Below, one piece after another: positions 37,508-47,703 of a DNA stretch of 64,000 bases. A model generated the notes under the pieces. It was not told the DNA's origin. It ran no database searches and saw only the letters and a list, made by a program, of their open reading frames with translations. The stretch is from Pannonibacter sp. XCT-53 (GTDB taxonomy: Bacteria; Pseudomonadota; Alphaproteobacteria; Rhizobiales; Stappiaceae), in the NCBI RefSeq assembly GCF_009915765.1, contig NZ_JAABLQ010000001.1, forward strand, positions 2,046,001-2,110,000, given 5' to 3'. Position 1 is the first letter of the stretch. Each line of letters begins with the position of its first letter. A program made the position numbers and the translations under genes.

Positions 37508-38584
37508 ATGCTGGCATCACTGGTCGATCTGGCGCGGGAAAGCAGCAGCGACAAGCGCCGGGAGCTTATGGGACACGTCGCGGCCCTCTTCGTGGATGGT
37601 GCGGAGCGCTACACGAACGAGGAACTGGCGCTGTTCAACGACGTTCTGGTCAACCTCATCGACATGGTCGACATCGACGGCCGCGAGAGCCTGTCGCAGC
37701 AGATCGGCTCGATCGAGACGACACCGCGCGAGCTCGTGCTCAAGCTCGCCAATGACACGGCCACGGTGGCGGCTCCGGTGCTGCAGAACTCGCCGGTGCT
37801 CACCGACGACGACCTTTACACCCTTGCCAAGACCAAGGGGCAGGATCATCTGCTGGCGATATCCAAGCGCGACGCACTGCAGGCCCGCGTGACCGACATC
37901 CTGCTGGAACGGGGCGAGCAGCCGGTGCGCCGGTCGGTGGCCGCCAACCCGGGCGCCGAGCTGTCGGACTGGGGCGGGCGGCTTCTGGTCAAGCTCGCCG
38001 AGACGGATGCGACGCTGCGCGAAAGCCTGACGGAGCGGCACGACCTCAACCGCGCCAATTTCGAGAAACTGCTCGCCATGCTGCCGGTCGACCGCCAGAC
38101 CAAGCTGCGGCACATCTTCGAGAACAACGAGCGCGTCGCCCGCGACCTGTTCCGCGAGGCCAGCCTGCTCGTCGATGACACCAAGCTGGAGCGTCGCAAG
38201 GCCCGCCTCAACACCAAGGCGACGCTGAAGGACATCCGGGACGGCCAACGCCCGCTCGACGAGGTGGTGATCGAATACAGTCTGGCGAATGACCTCTACG
38301 ATCTCGCCTTCCTCCTCGCGAACATTACCGCCATGGACGAGAAGTTCGTCCGCAACGTGATCGTGCGCCAGGACATCGAGGCCATCGCCGTGCTCTGCCG
38401 CTCGCTCGAGATCGGCGAAGTCGCCTTCAGCGCGCTCTGCAAGGCGCGGGCCCGGCAGATGAAGGCAGCACCAACGGTCGTCGACACCTGGATCGGCGAG
38501 TTCCGCATCCTGTCGGTCGCCGAAGCCCAGCGGACGATGCGCTTCATCAAGGTCCGCCTGTCGGCCATGGCGGCAGCCGCCTGA
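37508..38584 (+). CDS. DUF2336 domain protein
   Basis: The protein has 358 residues and is all helical in appearance, without signal peptide or membrane segment. The pattern of an N-terminal helical repeat region (VDGAERYTNEELALFNDVLVNLIDMV, then LANDTATVAAPVLQNSPVLTDDDL) followed by further short helical repeats is that of the alphaproteobacterial DUF2336 family. The function is unknown; the helical repeats suggest a scaffold or regulator. It is monocistronic, divergent from degP and convergent with ccmH, 58 bases between stops. Confidence 0.8.
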   Translation: MLASLVDLARESSSDKRRELMGHVAALFVDGAERYTNEELALFNDVLVNLIDMVDIDGRESLSQQIGSIETTPRELVLKLANDTATVAAPVLQNSPVLTDDDLYTLAKTKGQDHLLAISKRDALQARVTDILLERGEQPVRRSVAANPGAELSDWGGRLLVKLAETDATLRESLTERHDLNRANFEKLLAMLPVDRQTKLRHIFENNERVARDLFREASLLVDDTKLERRKARLNTKATLKDIRDGQRPLDEVVIEYSLANDLYDLAFLLANITAMDEKFVRNVIVRQDIEAIAVLCRSLEIGEVAFSALCKARARQMKAAPTVVDTWIGEFRILSVAEAQRTMRFIKVRLSAMAAAA

Positions 38585-38642
38585 GCTGGCCTCGCGCCGC
38601 CGCAGGCACGGGCGCACGCGCAGACGCGGCCGTCCGGTCGGG

Positions 38643-39143
38643 TCAGGCCCGACCGTCCTTGTTCAGGATCTCGTTCAGTTCCCGCTGTTCGGCCTCGGTC
38701 AGCCCACCGCTGGCGGCGGCCAGGGCCGCACGCTGCCGCTGACGACGCATCGCCACGTAGATGGTGCCGAGCCCGGCGACCAGCGCCACCGGCGCGGACG
38801 CCCACAGCACCAGCGTATGCCAGGCCAGTCTCGGCTTCAGCAGCACGAACTCGCCGTAGCGCGAGACGAGATAGTCGATGACCTGCGCATCGCTGTCGCC
38901 GGCCACCAGCCGTTCGCGGACAAGGACACGAAGGTCCTTGGCCAGCGGCGCGTCGCTGTCGTCGATCGACTGGTTCTGGCAGACCATGCAGCGCAACTGT
39001 GCCGACAGCCCCCGCGCACGCTCTTCCAGGACAGGGTCCTTCAGCACCTCGTCCGGGGCGACGGCGGCGGCGGGCGTCAGCGCGCCGGCCAGCAGGGGCA
39101 GCATCCAGAGTGCGACCAGAAGCCGGGCAAGCAGGCGGCGCAT
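38643..39143 (-). CDS. ccmH: Cytochrome c maturation protein CcmH/CycL
   Basis: The protein has 166 residues from ATG 39143, which has AGGAGG six bases upstream. The ATG at 39158 overlaps the ccmF stop and would add five residues. The signal segment is at 1-27. The redox motif CMVC (Cys52, Cys55) lies in [23 protein letters not shown], and a membrane segment lies at about 100-120. CcmH reduces the haem-binding cysteines of apocytochrome c before haem is attached. It is the last gene of the ccmI-E-F-H operon. Confidence 0.93.
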   Translation of the reverse strand: MRRLLARLLVALWMLPLLAGALTPAAAVAPDEVLKDPVLEERARGLSAQLRCMVCQNQSIDDSDAPLAKDLRVLVRERLVAGDSDAQVIDYLVSRYGEFVLLKPRLAWHTLVLWASAPVALVAGLGTIYVAMRRQRQRAALAAASGGLTEAEQRELNEILNKDGRA

Positions 39144-39154
39144 GACGATCCTCC

Positions 39155-41140
39155 TCATTCGGCCGGGCTCAGGCCCGCGGCCTTGTTGCGCGCGGGCTTG
39201 GGGGCGCCGACGCGCAGGCGCCGGTCGGTCAGCGAGATCAGGCCGCCCAGCGACATGAACAGGGTGCCGATCCAGATCAGCGTGATCATCGGCTTGTAGT
39301 AGGCGCGAATGTCTGCGCCACCGCCGTCCCGCGTCTCGCCGAGCGAGACATAGAGCTGGGAGAAGCCGAAGGTCAGGATCGAGGCCTCCGTCGTCGGCAT
39401 GCCGCGCGCCGGGTAGATGCGCTTGGAGGGATCCATCGAACCGACTTCGGTGCCCCCCTTGCGCACGTCGAAATGGCCGACCTGTTCGTTGAAGTTCGGT
39501 CCCTGCCGGGGCACGATGCCGGTGAAGGTGAGCTGGTAGCCTGCCACGTCGAAGGTGTCGTTCGGCCGGACCGTGCGCACGATCTCGGTCTGGAAGGCCG
39601 TCGACATGACGATGCCGAGCGTCGTCACGCCGATGCCGAAGTGGCCGAGCACGGTGCCATAGGTCGACCGCGGCAGGCCGGCGAGACGCGACAGCACGCG
39701 GCTTGCCCCGATCTCGCCGAAGCGGACGCGGGCGGCCAGTTCGGCCAGCGATCCGACCATGATCCAGACCGCGACGCCGACGCCGATGGGCGCCAGGACC
39801 TGCTGCATGCCCCAGGCCCAGAAGACGGCGAGGGTGATCAGGATGGCAACACCGAACACGGCATAGAGCCGCTGCGCCGCCGCCAGGATGTCACCGCGCT
39901 TCCAGGCGAGCAGCGGGCCGAAGGGAACGGCCAGCATCAGCGGGATCATCAGCGGACCGAAGGTCAGGTTGAAGAACGGGGGACCGACCGAGATCTTCTC
40001 CCCCGTCACCGCCTCGAGGGCGAGCGGATAGAGCGTGCCGACCAGAACCGCGGCGGTTGCGGCCGTCAGGAAGAGGTTGTTGAGCACCAGCGCGCCCTCG
40101 CGGCTGATGGGGGCAAACAGGCCACCCTGTTTCAGCAGGGGGGCACGCCACGCATAAAGCGTCAGCGATCCGCCGATGAACAGGCACAGGATGACGAGGA
40201 TGAACAGGCCGCGCGCGGGATCGACGGCGAAGGAATGCACGCTGGTCAGCACGCCCGAGCGGACGAGGAAGGTGCCAAGCAGCGACAGCGAGAAGGTGAA
40301 GATGGCCAGCAGCACGGTCCAGACCTTCAGCGCCTCGCGCTTCTCCATGACGATGGCCGAATGCAGCAGCGCGGTGCCGGCAAGCCAGGGCATCAGCGAG
40401 GCGTTCTCGACCGGGTCCCAGAACCACCAGCCGCCCCAGCCGAGCTCGTAATAGGCCCAGTAGGACCCCATCGAGATGCCGAGGGTCAGGAACACCCAGG
40501 CCATCAGCGCCCAGGGGCGCACCCACCGCGCCCAGGCCGCATCGATGCGGCCGAGGATCAGCGCCGCGACCGCGAAGGCAAAGGTCACGGAGAAGCCGAC
40601 GTAGCCCAGATAGAGCAGCGGCGGATGGATCGCGAGGCCGATGTCCTGCAGCAGCGGGTTGAGGTCGTTGCCTTCCAGCGGCGGCTGCGGAATGCGGCCG
40701 AAGGGGTTGGACGTGGCCAGCACGAACAGCAGGAACGCCGCCGTGATCCAGCCCTGCACCCCGAGCGTCGTCGCGCGCAGCTGGGCCGGGACGTTGCTGC
40801 TGAACAGGCCGACGAGGGCACCGAACAGCACCAGGATCAGCACCCACAGCAGCATGGAGCCTTCATGATTGCCCCACACGCCGGAGATCTTGAAGATCAG
40901 GGGCTTCGCCGAATGCGAGTTCTCCCAGACATTCACGACCGAGAAGTCGGAGGCGAGATAGGCCCAGGTCAGCGCCGCAAAGGACACCGACACCAGCAGG
41001 AACATGACCACCGCCATCGGCGCGGCCGTGTCCATCAGCCGGCGGTCCTGGGTCAAGGCACCCCAGACCGGAACCACCGACTGGATCAGCGCCAGCACGA
41101 AGGCCAGCACAAGCGCGAAATGCCCCGTCTCAACGATCAT
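39155..41140 (-). CDS. ccmF: Haem lyase subunit CcmF/CycK
   Basis: The protein has 661 residues from ATG 41140 (canonical [13 protein letters not shown]), with GGAGAG upstream; a GTG at 41158 is less likely. It is a polytopic membrane protein of the expected length with the tryptophan-rich haem-handling motif [18 protein letters not shown] near residues 232-249. It takes haem from CcmE and attaches it to apocytochromes together with CcmH and CcmI. It overlaps ccmH by a few bases, as expected for coupled subunits. Confidence 0.95.
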   Translation of the reverse strand: MIVETGHFALVLAFVLALIQSVVPVWGALTQDRRLMDTAAPMAVVMFLLVSVSFAALTWAYLASDFSVVNVWENSHSAKPLIFKISGVWGNHEGSMLLWVLILVLFGALVGLFSSNVPAQLRATTLGVQGWITAAFLLFVLATSNPFGRIPQPPLEGNDLNPLLQDIGLAIHPPLLYLGYVGFSVTFAFAVAALILGRIDAAWARWVRPWALMAWVFLTLGISMGSYWAYYELGWGGWWFWDPVENASLMPWLAGTALLHSAIVMEKREALKVWTVLLAIFTFSLSLLGTFLVRSGVLTSVHSFAVDPARGLFILVILCLFIGGSLTLYAWRAPLLKQGGLFAPISREGALVLNNLFLTAATAAVLVGTLYPLALEAVTGEKISVGPPFFNLTFGPLMIPLMLAVPFGPLLAWKRGDILAAAQRLYAVFGVAILITLAVFWAWGMQQVLAPIGVGVAVWIMVGSLAELAARVRFGEIGASRVLSRLAGLPRSTYGTVLGHFGIGVTTLGIVMSTAFQTEIVRTVRPNDTFDVAGYQLTFTGIVPRQGPNFNEQVGHFDVRKGGTEVGSMDPSKRIYPARGMPTTEASILTFGFSQLYVSLGETRDGGGADIRAYYKPMITLIWIGTLFMSLGGLISLTDRRLRVGAPKPARNKAAGLSPAE

Positions 41141-41251
41141 CTGTCTCTCTCCCGACACCTGCCGCCCGACCTCACCGGCAGGTCCTCCTGCCAGCCCGGT
41201 CGGCGCGGCCGTCGCCCATCGTCCTGCCCATCCTGATCCGGTCTGGCAGGC

Positions 41252-41701
41252 TCACTGCGGCGGCGCGCCATCACCCTTCCAGACCCCCTGCGCCTTCAGC
41301 GCATCGGCCACTTCCTTCGGCACGTAGTTCTCGTCGTGCTTGGCCAGCACGTTGTCGGCCTTGAACACGCCGTCCGGACCGACAATGCCCTCCGTCACCA
41401 CGCCCTGCCCCTCGCGGAACAGGTCCGGCAGGATCCCGACATAGGTCACCGGCACGGCATTTGCCGTGTCCGTGACCCGGAAACTGACCCTTGCGTCATC
41501 GGAGCGCACCACGGACCCCGTTTCGACGAGCCCTCCCAGCCGGATGCGCTGGCCGGCGGGGATCTGCTGGGTCATCACGTCGGTCGGCGTCCGGAAGAAG
41601 ACGATCTGGTCATTCAGGGCATAGAGAACAAGGCCGACCGCCGAGGCGAGAACCACGGCGGCGGATCCGATCAGCGTCAGTCGGCGTTGCTTGCGTGTCA
41701 T
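41252..41701 (-). CDS. ccmE: Haem chaperone CcmE/CycJ
   Basis: The protein has 149 residues from ATG 41701. The N-terminal membrane anchor is at about 8-29 and the OB-fold periplasmic domain follows. The haem-binding His122 and Tyr126 lie in [12 protein letters not shown], the CcmE hallmark. It carries haem covalently from the CcmABC export complex to CcmF. The frame is open upstream to 41941 but that part reads as non-coding. It lies 111 bases before ccmF and 257 bases after ccmI; the second gap is unusually long for this operon, and I see nothing in it. Confidence 0.95.
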   Translation of the reverse strand: MTRKQRRLTLIGSAAVVLASAVGLVLYALNDQIVFFRTPTDVMTQQIPAGQRIRLGGLVETGSVVRSDDARVSFRVTDTANAVPVTYVGILPDLFREGQGVVTEGIVGPDGVFKADNVLAKHDENYVPKEVADALKAQGVWKGDGAPPQ

Positions 41702-41958
41702 GTCGCGTCTGCATCCCTCCGGATCGACCCTGCCCGTCGCCAGCGGCGGCAGGCTCCGGTCGATCATACGTCCGTTGCGGCGGCACCGTCGCGACGACCA
41801 GCGGTCGGACCGGTGCCGGATTGTCTCATGTTCCGGGGCCCCCTCCCGGGTCGTCCGGCCAGATCCCGCCGCGGGGCGTGCCCCGCCGGTCCGGCCCTCC
41901 GGGTCCGCCCGGTCGCGCAGCTGGCGCGCGGCCGACGACACCCGGCGTGATCCGGGGC

Positions 41959-43119
41959 TCAGGATCCGAGCCCGGCCTCCGTCTCCATCCGGCTCAGGGC
42001 GTCAAGCGCCGCCGGGTCGCTGGCCAGGGCCGCGCGGGCCCTTGCCAGGCTGTCTCGGGCCGCCTCGCGGTCACCGAGCACGGCCTGTGCCCGGATCAGG
42101 CGCAGCCACTCGTCCATCGAGCCGCCCTCGCTCATCAGCCGCTGCTGCAGTCCGTCGACCATGCCACGGATCATCTGCTGGCGGTCGCCCTCGCTCATGG
42201 CAGCGGCGGCCTCGACGGCCTGCGCGTCCGGTCCGGGCAGCGCAGGTGCCGTGATCTGCGGCCCGAGCGGCGCTGTCCCGCCCGGGTTTTCCAGCTTGGC
42301 CAGTTCCTGCCGGGCGGCCGGCACCCAGATGGCGGCCGGATCGGCGCCGTCGAGCAGGGCCTTCCAGGCTGCGATCGCTTCGGCCTGCTTGCCTTCCTGG
42401 CCAAGCGCCAGCGCCAGGAAGAAGCGCGGCTTCGGCGCGGTGGCGTCCAGCGCAACGGCACGCTCGAAGGCCGCGCGCGCGTCGGCCGTCACGAGCCCCT
42501 GCGCGGCCACGACCAGCGCCTCGCCCAGGTTGGATTCGCGCGGCTCGGTCGCGCCGTTGAGACGGATGGAATTGGCGAAGGCCTTGGCGGCGTCCGTCGG
42601 CCGGCCGAGGCTCATGTAGACCGGGCCGAGCACTTCCCAGCCCTGCCCGTCCGAGGGATTGTCCGCCAGATGCCGCTCCACCCGGGCAACGAGGATCTCG
42701 ACAGGCTGCCCCTGCGGATCGGCCTGAAGCCGGGCTTCCAGCGGCTGGTCGGGCATCTGCGGCGAGCCGGTCGAGAGATAGAGCCCCAGCGCGCCGACCG
42801 GCAGCACGACGGCGGCGATCAGCACTGTGACCGAGACCGGCCAGCGGCTTGCCGGGCCGTCGGCGTCCTGGGTGTTCTGGCGATGGGCGGCAATCAGACG
42901 GCGCGCGATCTCCGTGCGCGCGGCCTCGGCCTGGGCCGCATCGATCAGGCCCCGCTCCGCGTCGCGGTCGACCTCATCAAGCTGGGCCCGGTAGACGGCC
43001 TCGTCGGCGGCACGGTTGGCTGCCTCCGCACTCATGCGATCGCTGCCCTTGCGCAGCGGGATGAGGATCGACAGGGCGGCAAGGCCCGTCATGAGGGCGA
43101 AGAGGATCCAGAGTGTCAT
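41959..43119 (-). CDS. ccmI: Cytochrome c maturation protein CcmI/CycH
   Basis: The protein has 386 residues. Membrane segments lie at about 2-22 and 93-113 with a cytoplasmic leucine-zipper-like loop between them. A periplasmic TPR-rich region (about 140-380) is visible in repeated patterns such as [26 protein letters not shown] and [25 protein letters not shown]. CcmI holds apocytochrome c for the haem lyase. It is the first gene of the operon. In rhizobia cycHJKL mutants are defective in respiration and symbiosis. Confidence 0.93.
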   Translation of the reverse strand: MTLWILFALMTGLAALSILIPLRKGSDRMSAEAANRAADEAVYRAQLDEVDRDAERGLIDAAQAEAARTEIARRLIAAHRQNTQDADGPASRWPVSVTVLIAAVVLPVGALGLYLSTGSPQMPDQPLEARLQADPQGQPVEILVARVERHLADNPSDGQGWEVLGPVYMSLGRPTDAAKAFANSIRLNGATEPRESNLGEALVVAAQGLVTADARAAFERAVALDATAPKPRFFLALALGQEGKQAEAIAAWKALLDGADPAAIWVPAARQELAKLENPGGTAPLGPQITAPALPGPDAQAVEAAAAMSEGDRQQMIRGMVDGLQQRLMSEGGSMDEWLRLIRAQAVLGDREAARDSLARARAALASDPAALDALSRMETEAGLGS

Positions 43120-43206
43120 GGCATGACATATAGGACGGGATTGGTCCCGTTTGCCACTGTCTCGTCTGTGACCTTGGGTCGCGTTGGTGGATTTTTCCCG
43201 TCGCGG

Positions 43207-44652
43207 TCAGGCCGCGCTCGCGGGCCCGGGGGCGGTTGCGGCCACGGCGGCCTGCCGGCTGCGCCGGATCTGGGCGGCGTAGTCCGGGCCGAAGTAGACC
43301 TCGGCGAGCAGGACGGCCGTGTCGATGGCAAACAGATGCGCGTCCCGCATCGGCCCGCTCTGCTTGCGCAGGTCGCTGATCAGCGCCCGGGTCAGGATCT
43401 CCAGCGTCTGCTCGACCGTATGCCGGGCCCGCTTGCTGACCTCGTTCACCGCCAGCGTCTCGGAATTGCCCCGCGCCATGGCAAGAAGGCGCAGGACGCG
43501 AACCGCCGCGTCGACCGCGGCCTCGTCGCGCGTCCAGTTGCCGTCCCTGTCCACCTTGGGCACCGCCAGGGCACGGCGCACCGCGCCGCTCGCCCCCTGC
43601 AGCTCGTCTGCCACCAGATGCGACATGTCCCGCCGGGTGTGCGAGATGCGGGCCTTCCACTGGTCACAGCCTGTCAGGTCCAGGTCCAGCTCCAGCCCCT
43701 TGACCAGCGTGGCGTAGGAGGAGACGGCCTCGGAGAACGCCACCGGATCCGGATTGTGCCGCTGGTGGTCCTTGGCCAGAACGTTGAGCCTTTCGGCTTC
43801 CGACACCACCATGTCGACGAAGGGCGCGAAGCGGCTCTGCGCCAGATCCTTCATCTTCTGCGTTCCGGCCAGCCGGGTCGCGAAGGTGCCGAGGCTCCAC
43901 GGGGCATCCGCCCGGTCCAGCACGGCCGCCGCCAGAACCGGCACATAGTCGGGATGTTTCCTGGCATGCGCCTCGACGAGGGCAAGCACGTCCGTGTCCT
44001 GCTTGAGACGGCGTTCCGTCAGGTTCGGCGGCATGCGCCGGAGGAAGGCGGGCAGCCACGGCTCGGCCTGCAGCACGCGGGTCACGTCCTGCAGGTCCGC
44101 CACCGCCCGGTCTCCGCCCAGCACCATGGCCAGCCGCCGCGCCTCGCGTTCGGAGCCTTCGGCCCGGCTGATCGCCTCGCCCAGCGCGTCCGCCGCCTGC
44201 CGCCGCAGGACGGCAACGCGGGCGTGGACCTTCTCGGCGTCCGAGCGGATCGTGTCCAGGTCCTGCCGCGTGCGGGCGATGTCGGCGGGCAGCAGGTCCC
44301 GTTCCAGCCACTGCCAGATGCCGTTCAGATACGGCCGATAGACACGGCCAGCCTGCTTGTACGGCAGCTGCTCGTTGACGAGGAACGTGTCGAGGGGGGA
44401 GAAGAACAGGCGCTCGAGATGACCCTTGCGCGTCGCCGGCGCGGCCGGTGCCGGTCCCCGGAAAGCAGCCGGCGGCGGATCATCGCTGCGCAGAAGTTCG
44501 GCGGAGGCGGCGAGGATCAGGTCGAGATGCGGGTCGGTCTTGCCGGCCTGCCGGGCCCGTTCGAGACCGCGCACGAGCGTTTCCACCGCTCGCGGCGAGA
44601 GCGCCTTCAGATAGGACTGTATCTTGGCGGTCAGCAGATCTCGGTCGGTCAT
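43207..44652 (-). CDS. Unrecognised 481-residue soluble helical protein
   Basis: The frame is open from 44898, but ATG 44652 (MTDRDLLTAKIQSYLKALS) is the most credible start; its ribosome binding site is weak and a GTG about 45 bases upstream cannot be excluded. No signal peptide or membrane segment is seen, and there are very few cysteines. Helical stretches predominate, with a Pro/Ala-rich linker at about residues 55-75. Residues 80-110 (LFFSPLDTFLVNEQLPYKQAGRVYRPYL shortened here to its core PLDTFLVNEQ) look conserved in style but match no family I know. The gene stands alone between ccmI and a lipoprotein gene with its own promoter region. Coding is supported by length, codon pattern and position. 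Confidence 0.7.
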   Translation of the reverse strand: MTDRDLLTAKIQSYLKALSPRAVETLVRGLERARQAGKTDPHLDLILAASAELLRSDDPPPAAFRGPAPAAPATRKGHLERLFFSPLDTFLVNEQLPYKQAGRVYRPYLNGIWQWLERDLLPADIARTRQDLDTIRSDAEKVHARVAVLRRQAADALGEAISRAEGSEREARRLAMVLGGDRAVADLQDVTRVLQAEPWLPAFLRRMPPNLTERRLKQDTDVLALVEAHARKHPDYVPVLAAAVLDRADAPWSLGTFATRLAGTQKMKDLAQSRFAPFVDMVVSEAERLNVLAKDHQRHNPDPVAFSEAVSSYATLVKGLELDLDLTGCDQWKARISHTRRDMSHLVADELQGASGAVRRALAVPKVDRDGNWTRDEAAVDAAVRVLRLLAMARGNSETLAVNEVSKRARHTVEQTLEILTRALISDLRKQSGPMRDAHLFAIDTAVLLAEVYFGPDYAAQIRRSRQAAVAATAPGPASAA

Positions 44653-44754
44653 CTCTGGCGCTGTGGCAACGGATGTCAGGAATTCGTTTACCACGACGAC
44701 ACTTAAACAAATCTTTCCAGACCCTTGCCAGGACACGCCCGAATTTGACGAAAC

Positions 44755-44795
44755 CTCGTGAAAAGCAACAGGGCGCAACCTGCCGGCGCGCCCTG
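44755..44795 (-). terminator. Rho-independent terminator of the lipoprotein gene
   Basis: CAGGGCGC (44769-44776) and GCGCCCTG (44788-44795) pair perfectly with an 11-base loop. On the - strand the stem is followed by TTGCTTTTC, 45 bases after the lipoprotein stop. Confidence 0.7.
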
Positions 44796-44839
44796 GTCTG
44801 GAACAGTCACCCTGTCCTGCTGCGGCGGTGGTCGCCGGA

Positions 44840-45292
44840 TCAGCTGATCGGCCGCCAGATGCCCTTCTCGTCCGTGCAGGTGGTCGAGCGGGCCACAACG
44901 GGGACCGGGGTCTCGCGGGAGGTCACGGAATGGGTGATCTCGCGGCATTCGGTCTTGTTGACCTGGTAGCGCGGCCCGAGGCGCACTTCACCGGTGCGAC
45001 CGGTGCGGGGGTTGTCCCAGCGCACGGTGCCGCCGGCGCCCGGCGTGGCCAGGGCCTGACGCTGCGCTTCGGCCGCGACCTTGCGATCGCTCGATTCAAG
45101 GCCGAGCTGCGGCGTCCCGTCGAGCATCTGGTTGATCGCGGCATTGGCTTCCGCCTCGGCGATGGACTTCTCGGAGCGACCGAAGGCCGAGCCCCACAGC
45201 CCGACACCCGACCCGCCGGAATCACTGACCGAGCTGCAAGCCGAAAGGCTCGCCGCCACAGCCAAAACGACCGCAAATCCACCCCACCGCAT
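44840..45292 (-). CDS. Surface lipoprotein, RT0821/Lpp0805-like
   Basis: The protein has 150 residues from ATG 45292 (GGAG about seven bases upstream; ATG 45304 is an alternative). A lipobox LSAC places the lipidated Cys at residue 19, followed by a flexible Ser/Gly stretch. The C-terminal 60 residues (VRWDNPRTGRTGEVRLGP, then CREITHSV and CTDEKGIWRPIS) resemble the 17-kDa-like surface proteins called RT0821/Lpp0805. It is probably an outer-membrane lipoprotein; no enzymatic role is implied. Confidence 0.75.
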   Translation of the reverse strand: MRWGGFAVVLAVAASLSACSSVSDSGGSGVGLWGSAFGRSEKSIAEAEANAAINQMLDGTPQLGLESSDRKVAAEAQRQALATPGAGGTVRWDNPRTGRTGEVRLGPRYQVNKTECREITHSVTSRETPVPVVARSTTCTDEKGIWRPIS

Positions 45293-45536
45293 CTGGCACT
45301 CCATCGCCGCGCGCAATCTGGCCCGACTGTTCGGGCCCCTCGTGGAACGCGCTGGCGCCGACAAGGGACCCATTCTTCCCTGACTTGGTTAACTTAGTGC
45401 AACTTTATGGCGCAACTAGGCCAAAGCCTTGCCTTTTCCCGGGCTGAGCTCGGGCATCATCGCGCCCCTTGGCGCATGCTGCAATGCCGCATCAGATAAC
45501 ACATGGTGACAATGACGCAATGCGGCGCGAGCCGGC

Positions 45537-45550
45537 GTGATGCGGATCAC
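45537..45550. promoter_or_regulatory. GTGAT-N4-ATCAC palindrome (CRP/FNR-like)
   Basis: GTGAT-GCGG-ATCAC is symmetric and shares its half-sites with the CRP-like site at 20498-20513. It lies in the 268-base gap between feuQ and the lipoprotein gene, about 245 bases upstream of the latter. This is far for direct promoter control, so support is weak. Confidence 0.3.
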
Positions 45551-45560
45551 AGTCCGTCGC

Positions 45561-46985
45561 TCAGCCGCCGGCCGGCGTCGCGGGCAGCACCAGTCGCGCC
45601 TTCAGGCCCCCGATCTCGGCCTCGCCCAGCTCGAAGGAGCCGCCATAGAGCGCGACGAGGTCGGCGACGATCGACAGGCCAAGGCCGGTGCCCGGCACGC
45701 TTTCGTCGAGCCGCCGGCCACGTTTGACCGCCTCGCGGCGCTCCGCTTCCGTCAGGCCCGGGCCATCATCCTCGACGATGATCTCGAACAGGGTCCGCTC
45801 CGGCGTTGCGCCGGGCAGCAGCCGGGCCGTCACCTCCACCCGCATGTCGGCCCACTTGCAGGCGTTGTCGATCAGGTTCCCGGCCAGGTCTTCCAGATCC
45901 TGCTGCTCGCCGCGGAAGCGGATCCCGGGCTCGAGCTGGCTGTCGAAGGCAAGGCCCCTGGCGTCGTGGATGCGGGTCATCGCCCGCAAGAGCCTTGCCA
46001 GCACCGGTTCGACGGGCGTCGCCACCCCGATGACCCGCCGCTGCGCCGCCTGCCGGGCGCGCTCCAGGTGGTGGTCGACCTGTGTGCGCATCAGGCCGGC
46101 CTGCTCGCTGACCTTGCGGGCAAAGGCGTCATCCGAGAGCGCGGCCTCGTTGGACAGCACGCTCAAGGGGGTCTTCAGCGCATGGGCAAGGTTGCCGACA
46201 TGGGTGCGGGCCCGGTCCACGACCTCCGCATTGGAGCGGATCAGGGCATTCAGCTCGACGGCCAGCGGGGCAAGTTCCCGCGGCAGGTCCTCGTCGATGC
46301 GCTCGGCCTCGCCGTTGCGGACGGCAGCCAGCGACTGCTGCATGCGGCGGATGGGCAACAGCCCGAAGCGCACCTGCAGCAGCACGGCCGCGACCAGGCC
46401 AAGACCGAAGACCGCCAGTGTCAGCGCCACCTGTCCGGTGAAGGCAGCGAGATCCTTGCGCAGGCCCTCCGTCTTGCCCCCCACCGCGATCAGGTAGGTC
46501 TTGCCGTCGAAACTGATGATCCGCTGCGACACGCGCAGCTCCTCGCCGCCCGGCCCCGTCGCGAACCCGCCGCCGGTGCGCTGGCCATAGGCGAGCGGCG
46601 GCACCAGCAGCATGTCCCCGACAAGACTGCCCGAGGCGTGGACGATGCGCCAGTTCGGCCAGTCGGCAATGGTCCAGTACCAGCCGGACAGGGGCAGGTT
46701 GAAGCGCGGCTCGCCGAGGTTTTCCGGGCGGTTGATGGTCGAGCCATCAGTGGGGGCCATCGCGCCGATGATGGCTTTCTGATAGACCTCGAGCTGGCTG
46801 TCGAAGGCCCGCTCGACGGTGTCGCGGTAGAGCTCGACCAGGATGAACCCGGCCAGCGCCAGGGCAGCAACCGACCACAGGGCGGCCACAGCCACGAGCC
46901 GCGCCGCCAGCGACTTGCGCCGCCGGGGGCGGGCGGCGGCAGCGGCCTCCGGTCCGTGACCGGCCTCGCTTGCGCTGGCGGTCAC
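45561..46985 (-). CDS. feuQ: Sensor histidine kinase, FeuQ/PhoQ-like
   Basis: The protein has 474 residues from GTG 46985, which overlaps the regulator stop as GTGA. A basic N-terminal tail is followed by membrane segment 1 at about 30-52, a periplasmic domain of about 125 residues, membrane segment 2 at about 180-202, and HAMP. The phosphoacceptor His268 is in NLAHALKTPLSVL, and the ATPase domain has NLIDNACKWA, DDGPGL and GTGLGLSI. HALKTPL and the two-segment layout are typical of the PhoQ/FeuQ group. In rhizobia FeuQ acts with FeuP and is restrained by the small periplasmic protein FeuN. The signal here is unknown. Confidence 0.8.
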   Translation of the reverse strand: MTASASEAGHGPEAAAAARPRRRKSLAARLVAVAALWSVAALALAGFILVELYRDTVERAFDSQLEVYQKAIIGAMAPTDGSTINRPENLGEPRFNLPLSGWYWTIADWPNWRIVHASGSLVGDMLLVPPLAYGQRTGGGFATGPGGEELRVSQRIISFDGKTYLIAVGGKTEGLRKDLAAFTGQVALTLAVFGLGLVAAVLLQVRFGLLPIRRMQQSLAAVRNGEAERIDEDLPRELAPLAVELNALIRSNAEVVDRARTHVGNLAHALKTPLSVLSNEAALSDDAFARKVSEQAGLMRTQVDHHLERARQAAQRRVIGVATPVEPVLARLLRAMTRIHDARGLAFDSQLEPGIRFRGEQQDLEDLAGNLIDNACKWADMRVEVTARLLPGATPERTLFEIIVEDDGPGLTEAERREAVKRGRRLDESVPGTGLGLSIVADLVALYGGSFELGEAEIGGLKARLVLPATPAGG

Positions 46986-47644
46986 GCCACCGCTCCGATC
47001 CGGTAGCCCAGACCCCGCACGGTCTCGATGTAGTCGCCGCCGAGCTTCTTGCGCAGGCGACCGACGAACACTTCCACGGTGTTCGAATCGCGGTCGAAGT
47101 CCTGGTCGTAGAGATGCTCGACCAGTTCCGTGCGCGAGATCACCTTGCCCCGGTGATGCATCAGATAGGCCAGCAGGCGGTACTCGTGCGATGTCAGCTT
47201 GACCTGCAGCCCTGCAACGGTGACCCGGCCTGACCGGAGGTCGAGACGCAGGTCGCCGCATTCGATCTCGTTGGAGGCATGGCCGGCGGCGCGACGGACC
47301 AGCGCCCGCACGCGCGCCAGCACCTCCTCCATGTGAAACGGCTTTGCCACGTAATCGTCGGCACCGGCGTCGATACCGGCCACCTTGTCGGACCAGCGAT
47401 CGCGGGCCGTCAGGATCAGCACCGGCATCGCCCGCCCATCGCGTCGCCAGCGTTCCAGCACCGAGAGGCCGTCCAGCTTTGGCAGGCCCAGATCGAGCAC
47501 CACCGCGTCATAGGGCTCGGTGTCGCCGAGAAAATGCCCCTCCTCGCCGTCAAAGGCGCGGTCGACCACATAGCCGGCCTGGCTCAGGGCGTCGTTCAGC
47601 TGGCGGTTCAGGTCCTTGTCATCTTCGACGATCAGCAGGCGCAT
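46982..47644 (-). CDS. feuP: OmpR-family response regulator, FeuP-like
   Basis: The protein has 220 residues from ATG 47644; upstream in-frame codons look non-coding. The receiver has Asp51 (VLDLGLPKLDG), LTARDRWSDKVAGIDAGADDYV and KPFHMEEVLAR, and the winged helix has LTSHEYRLLAYLMHH and NTVEVFVGRLRKKLG. These stretches match the rhizobial FeuP sequence closely as I remember it. FeuP controls export of cyclic glucans and related envelope genes in Sinorhizobium and was linked with iron uptake in R. leguminosarum. It lies upstream of and overlaps the FeuQ-like kinase gene. Confidence 0.82.
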   Translation of the reverse strand: MRLLIVEDDKDLNRQLNDALSQAGYVVDRAFDGEEGHFLGDTEPYDAVVLDLGLPKLDGLSVLERWRRDGRAMPVLILTARDRWSDKVAGIDAGADDYVAKPFHMEEVLARVRALVRRAAGHASNEIECGDLRLDLRSGRVTVAGLQVKLTSHEYRLLAYLMHHRGKVISRTELVEHLYDQDFDRDSNTVEVFVGRLRKKLGGDYIETVRGLGYRIGAVA

Positions 47645-47703
47645 GGGTCTTCCGGTCCGGTGCAGGTGGCGGACAACTGTCTGGCCTGCGATCATGGCAA
47701 AAT

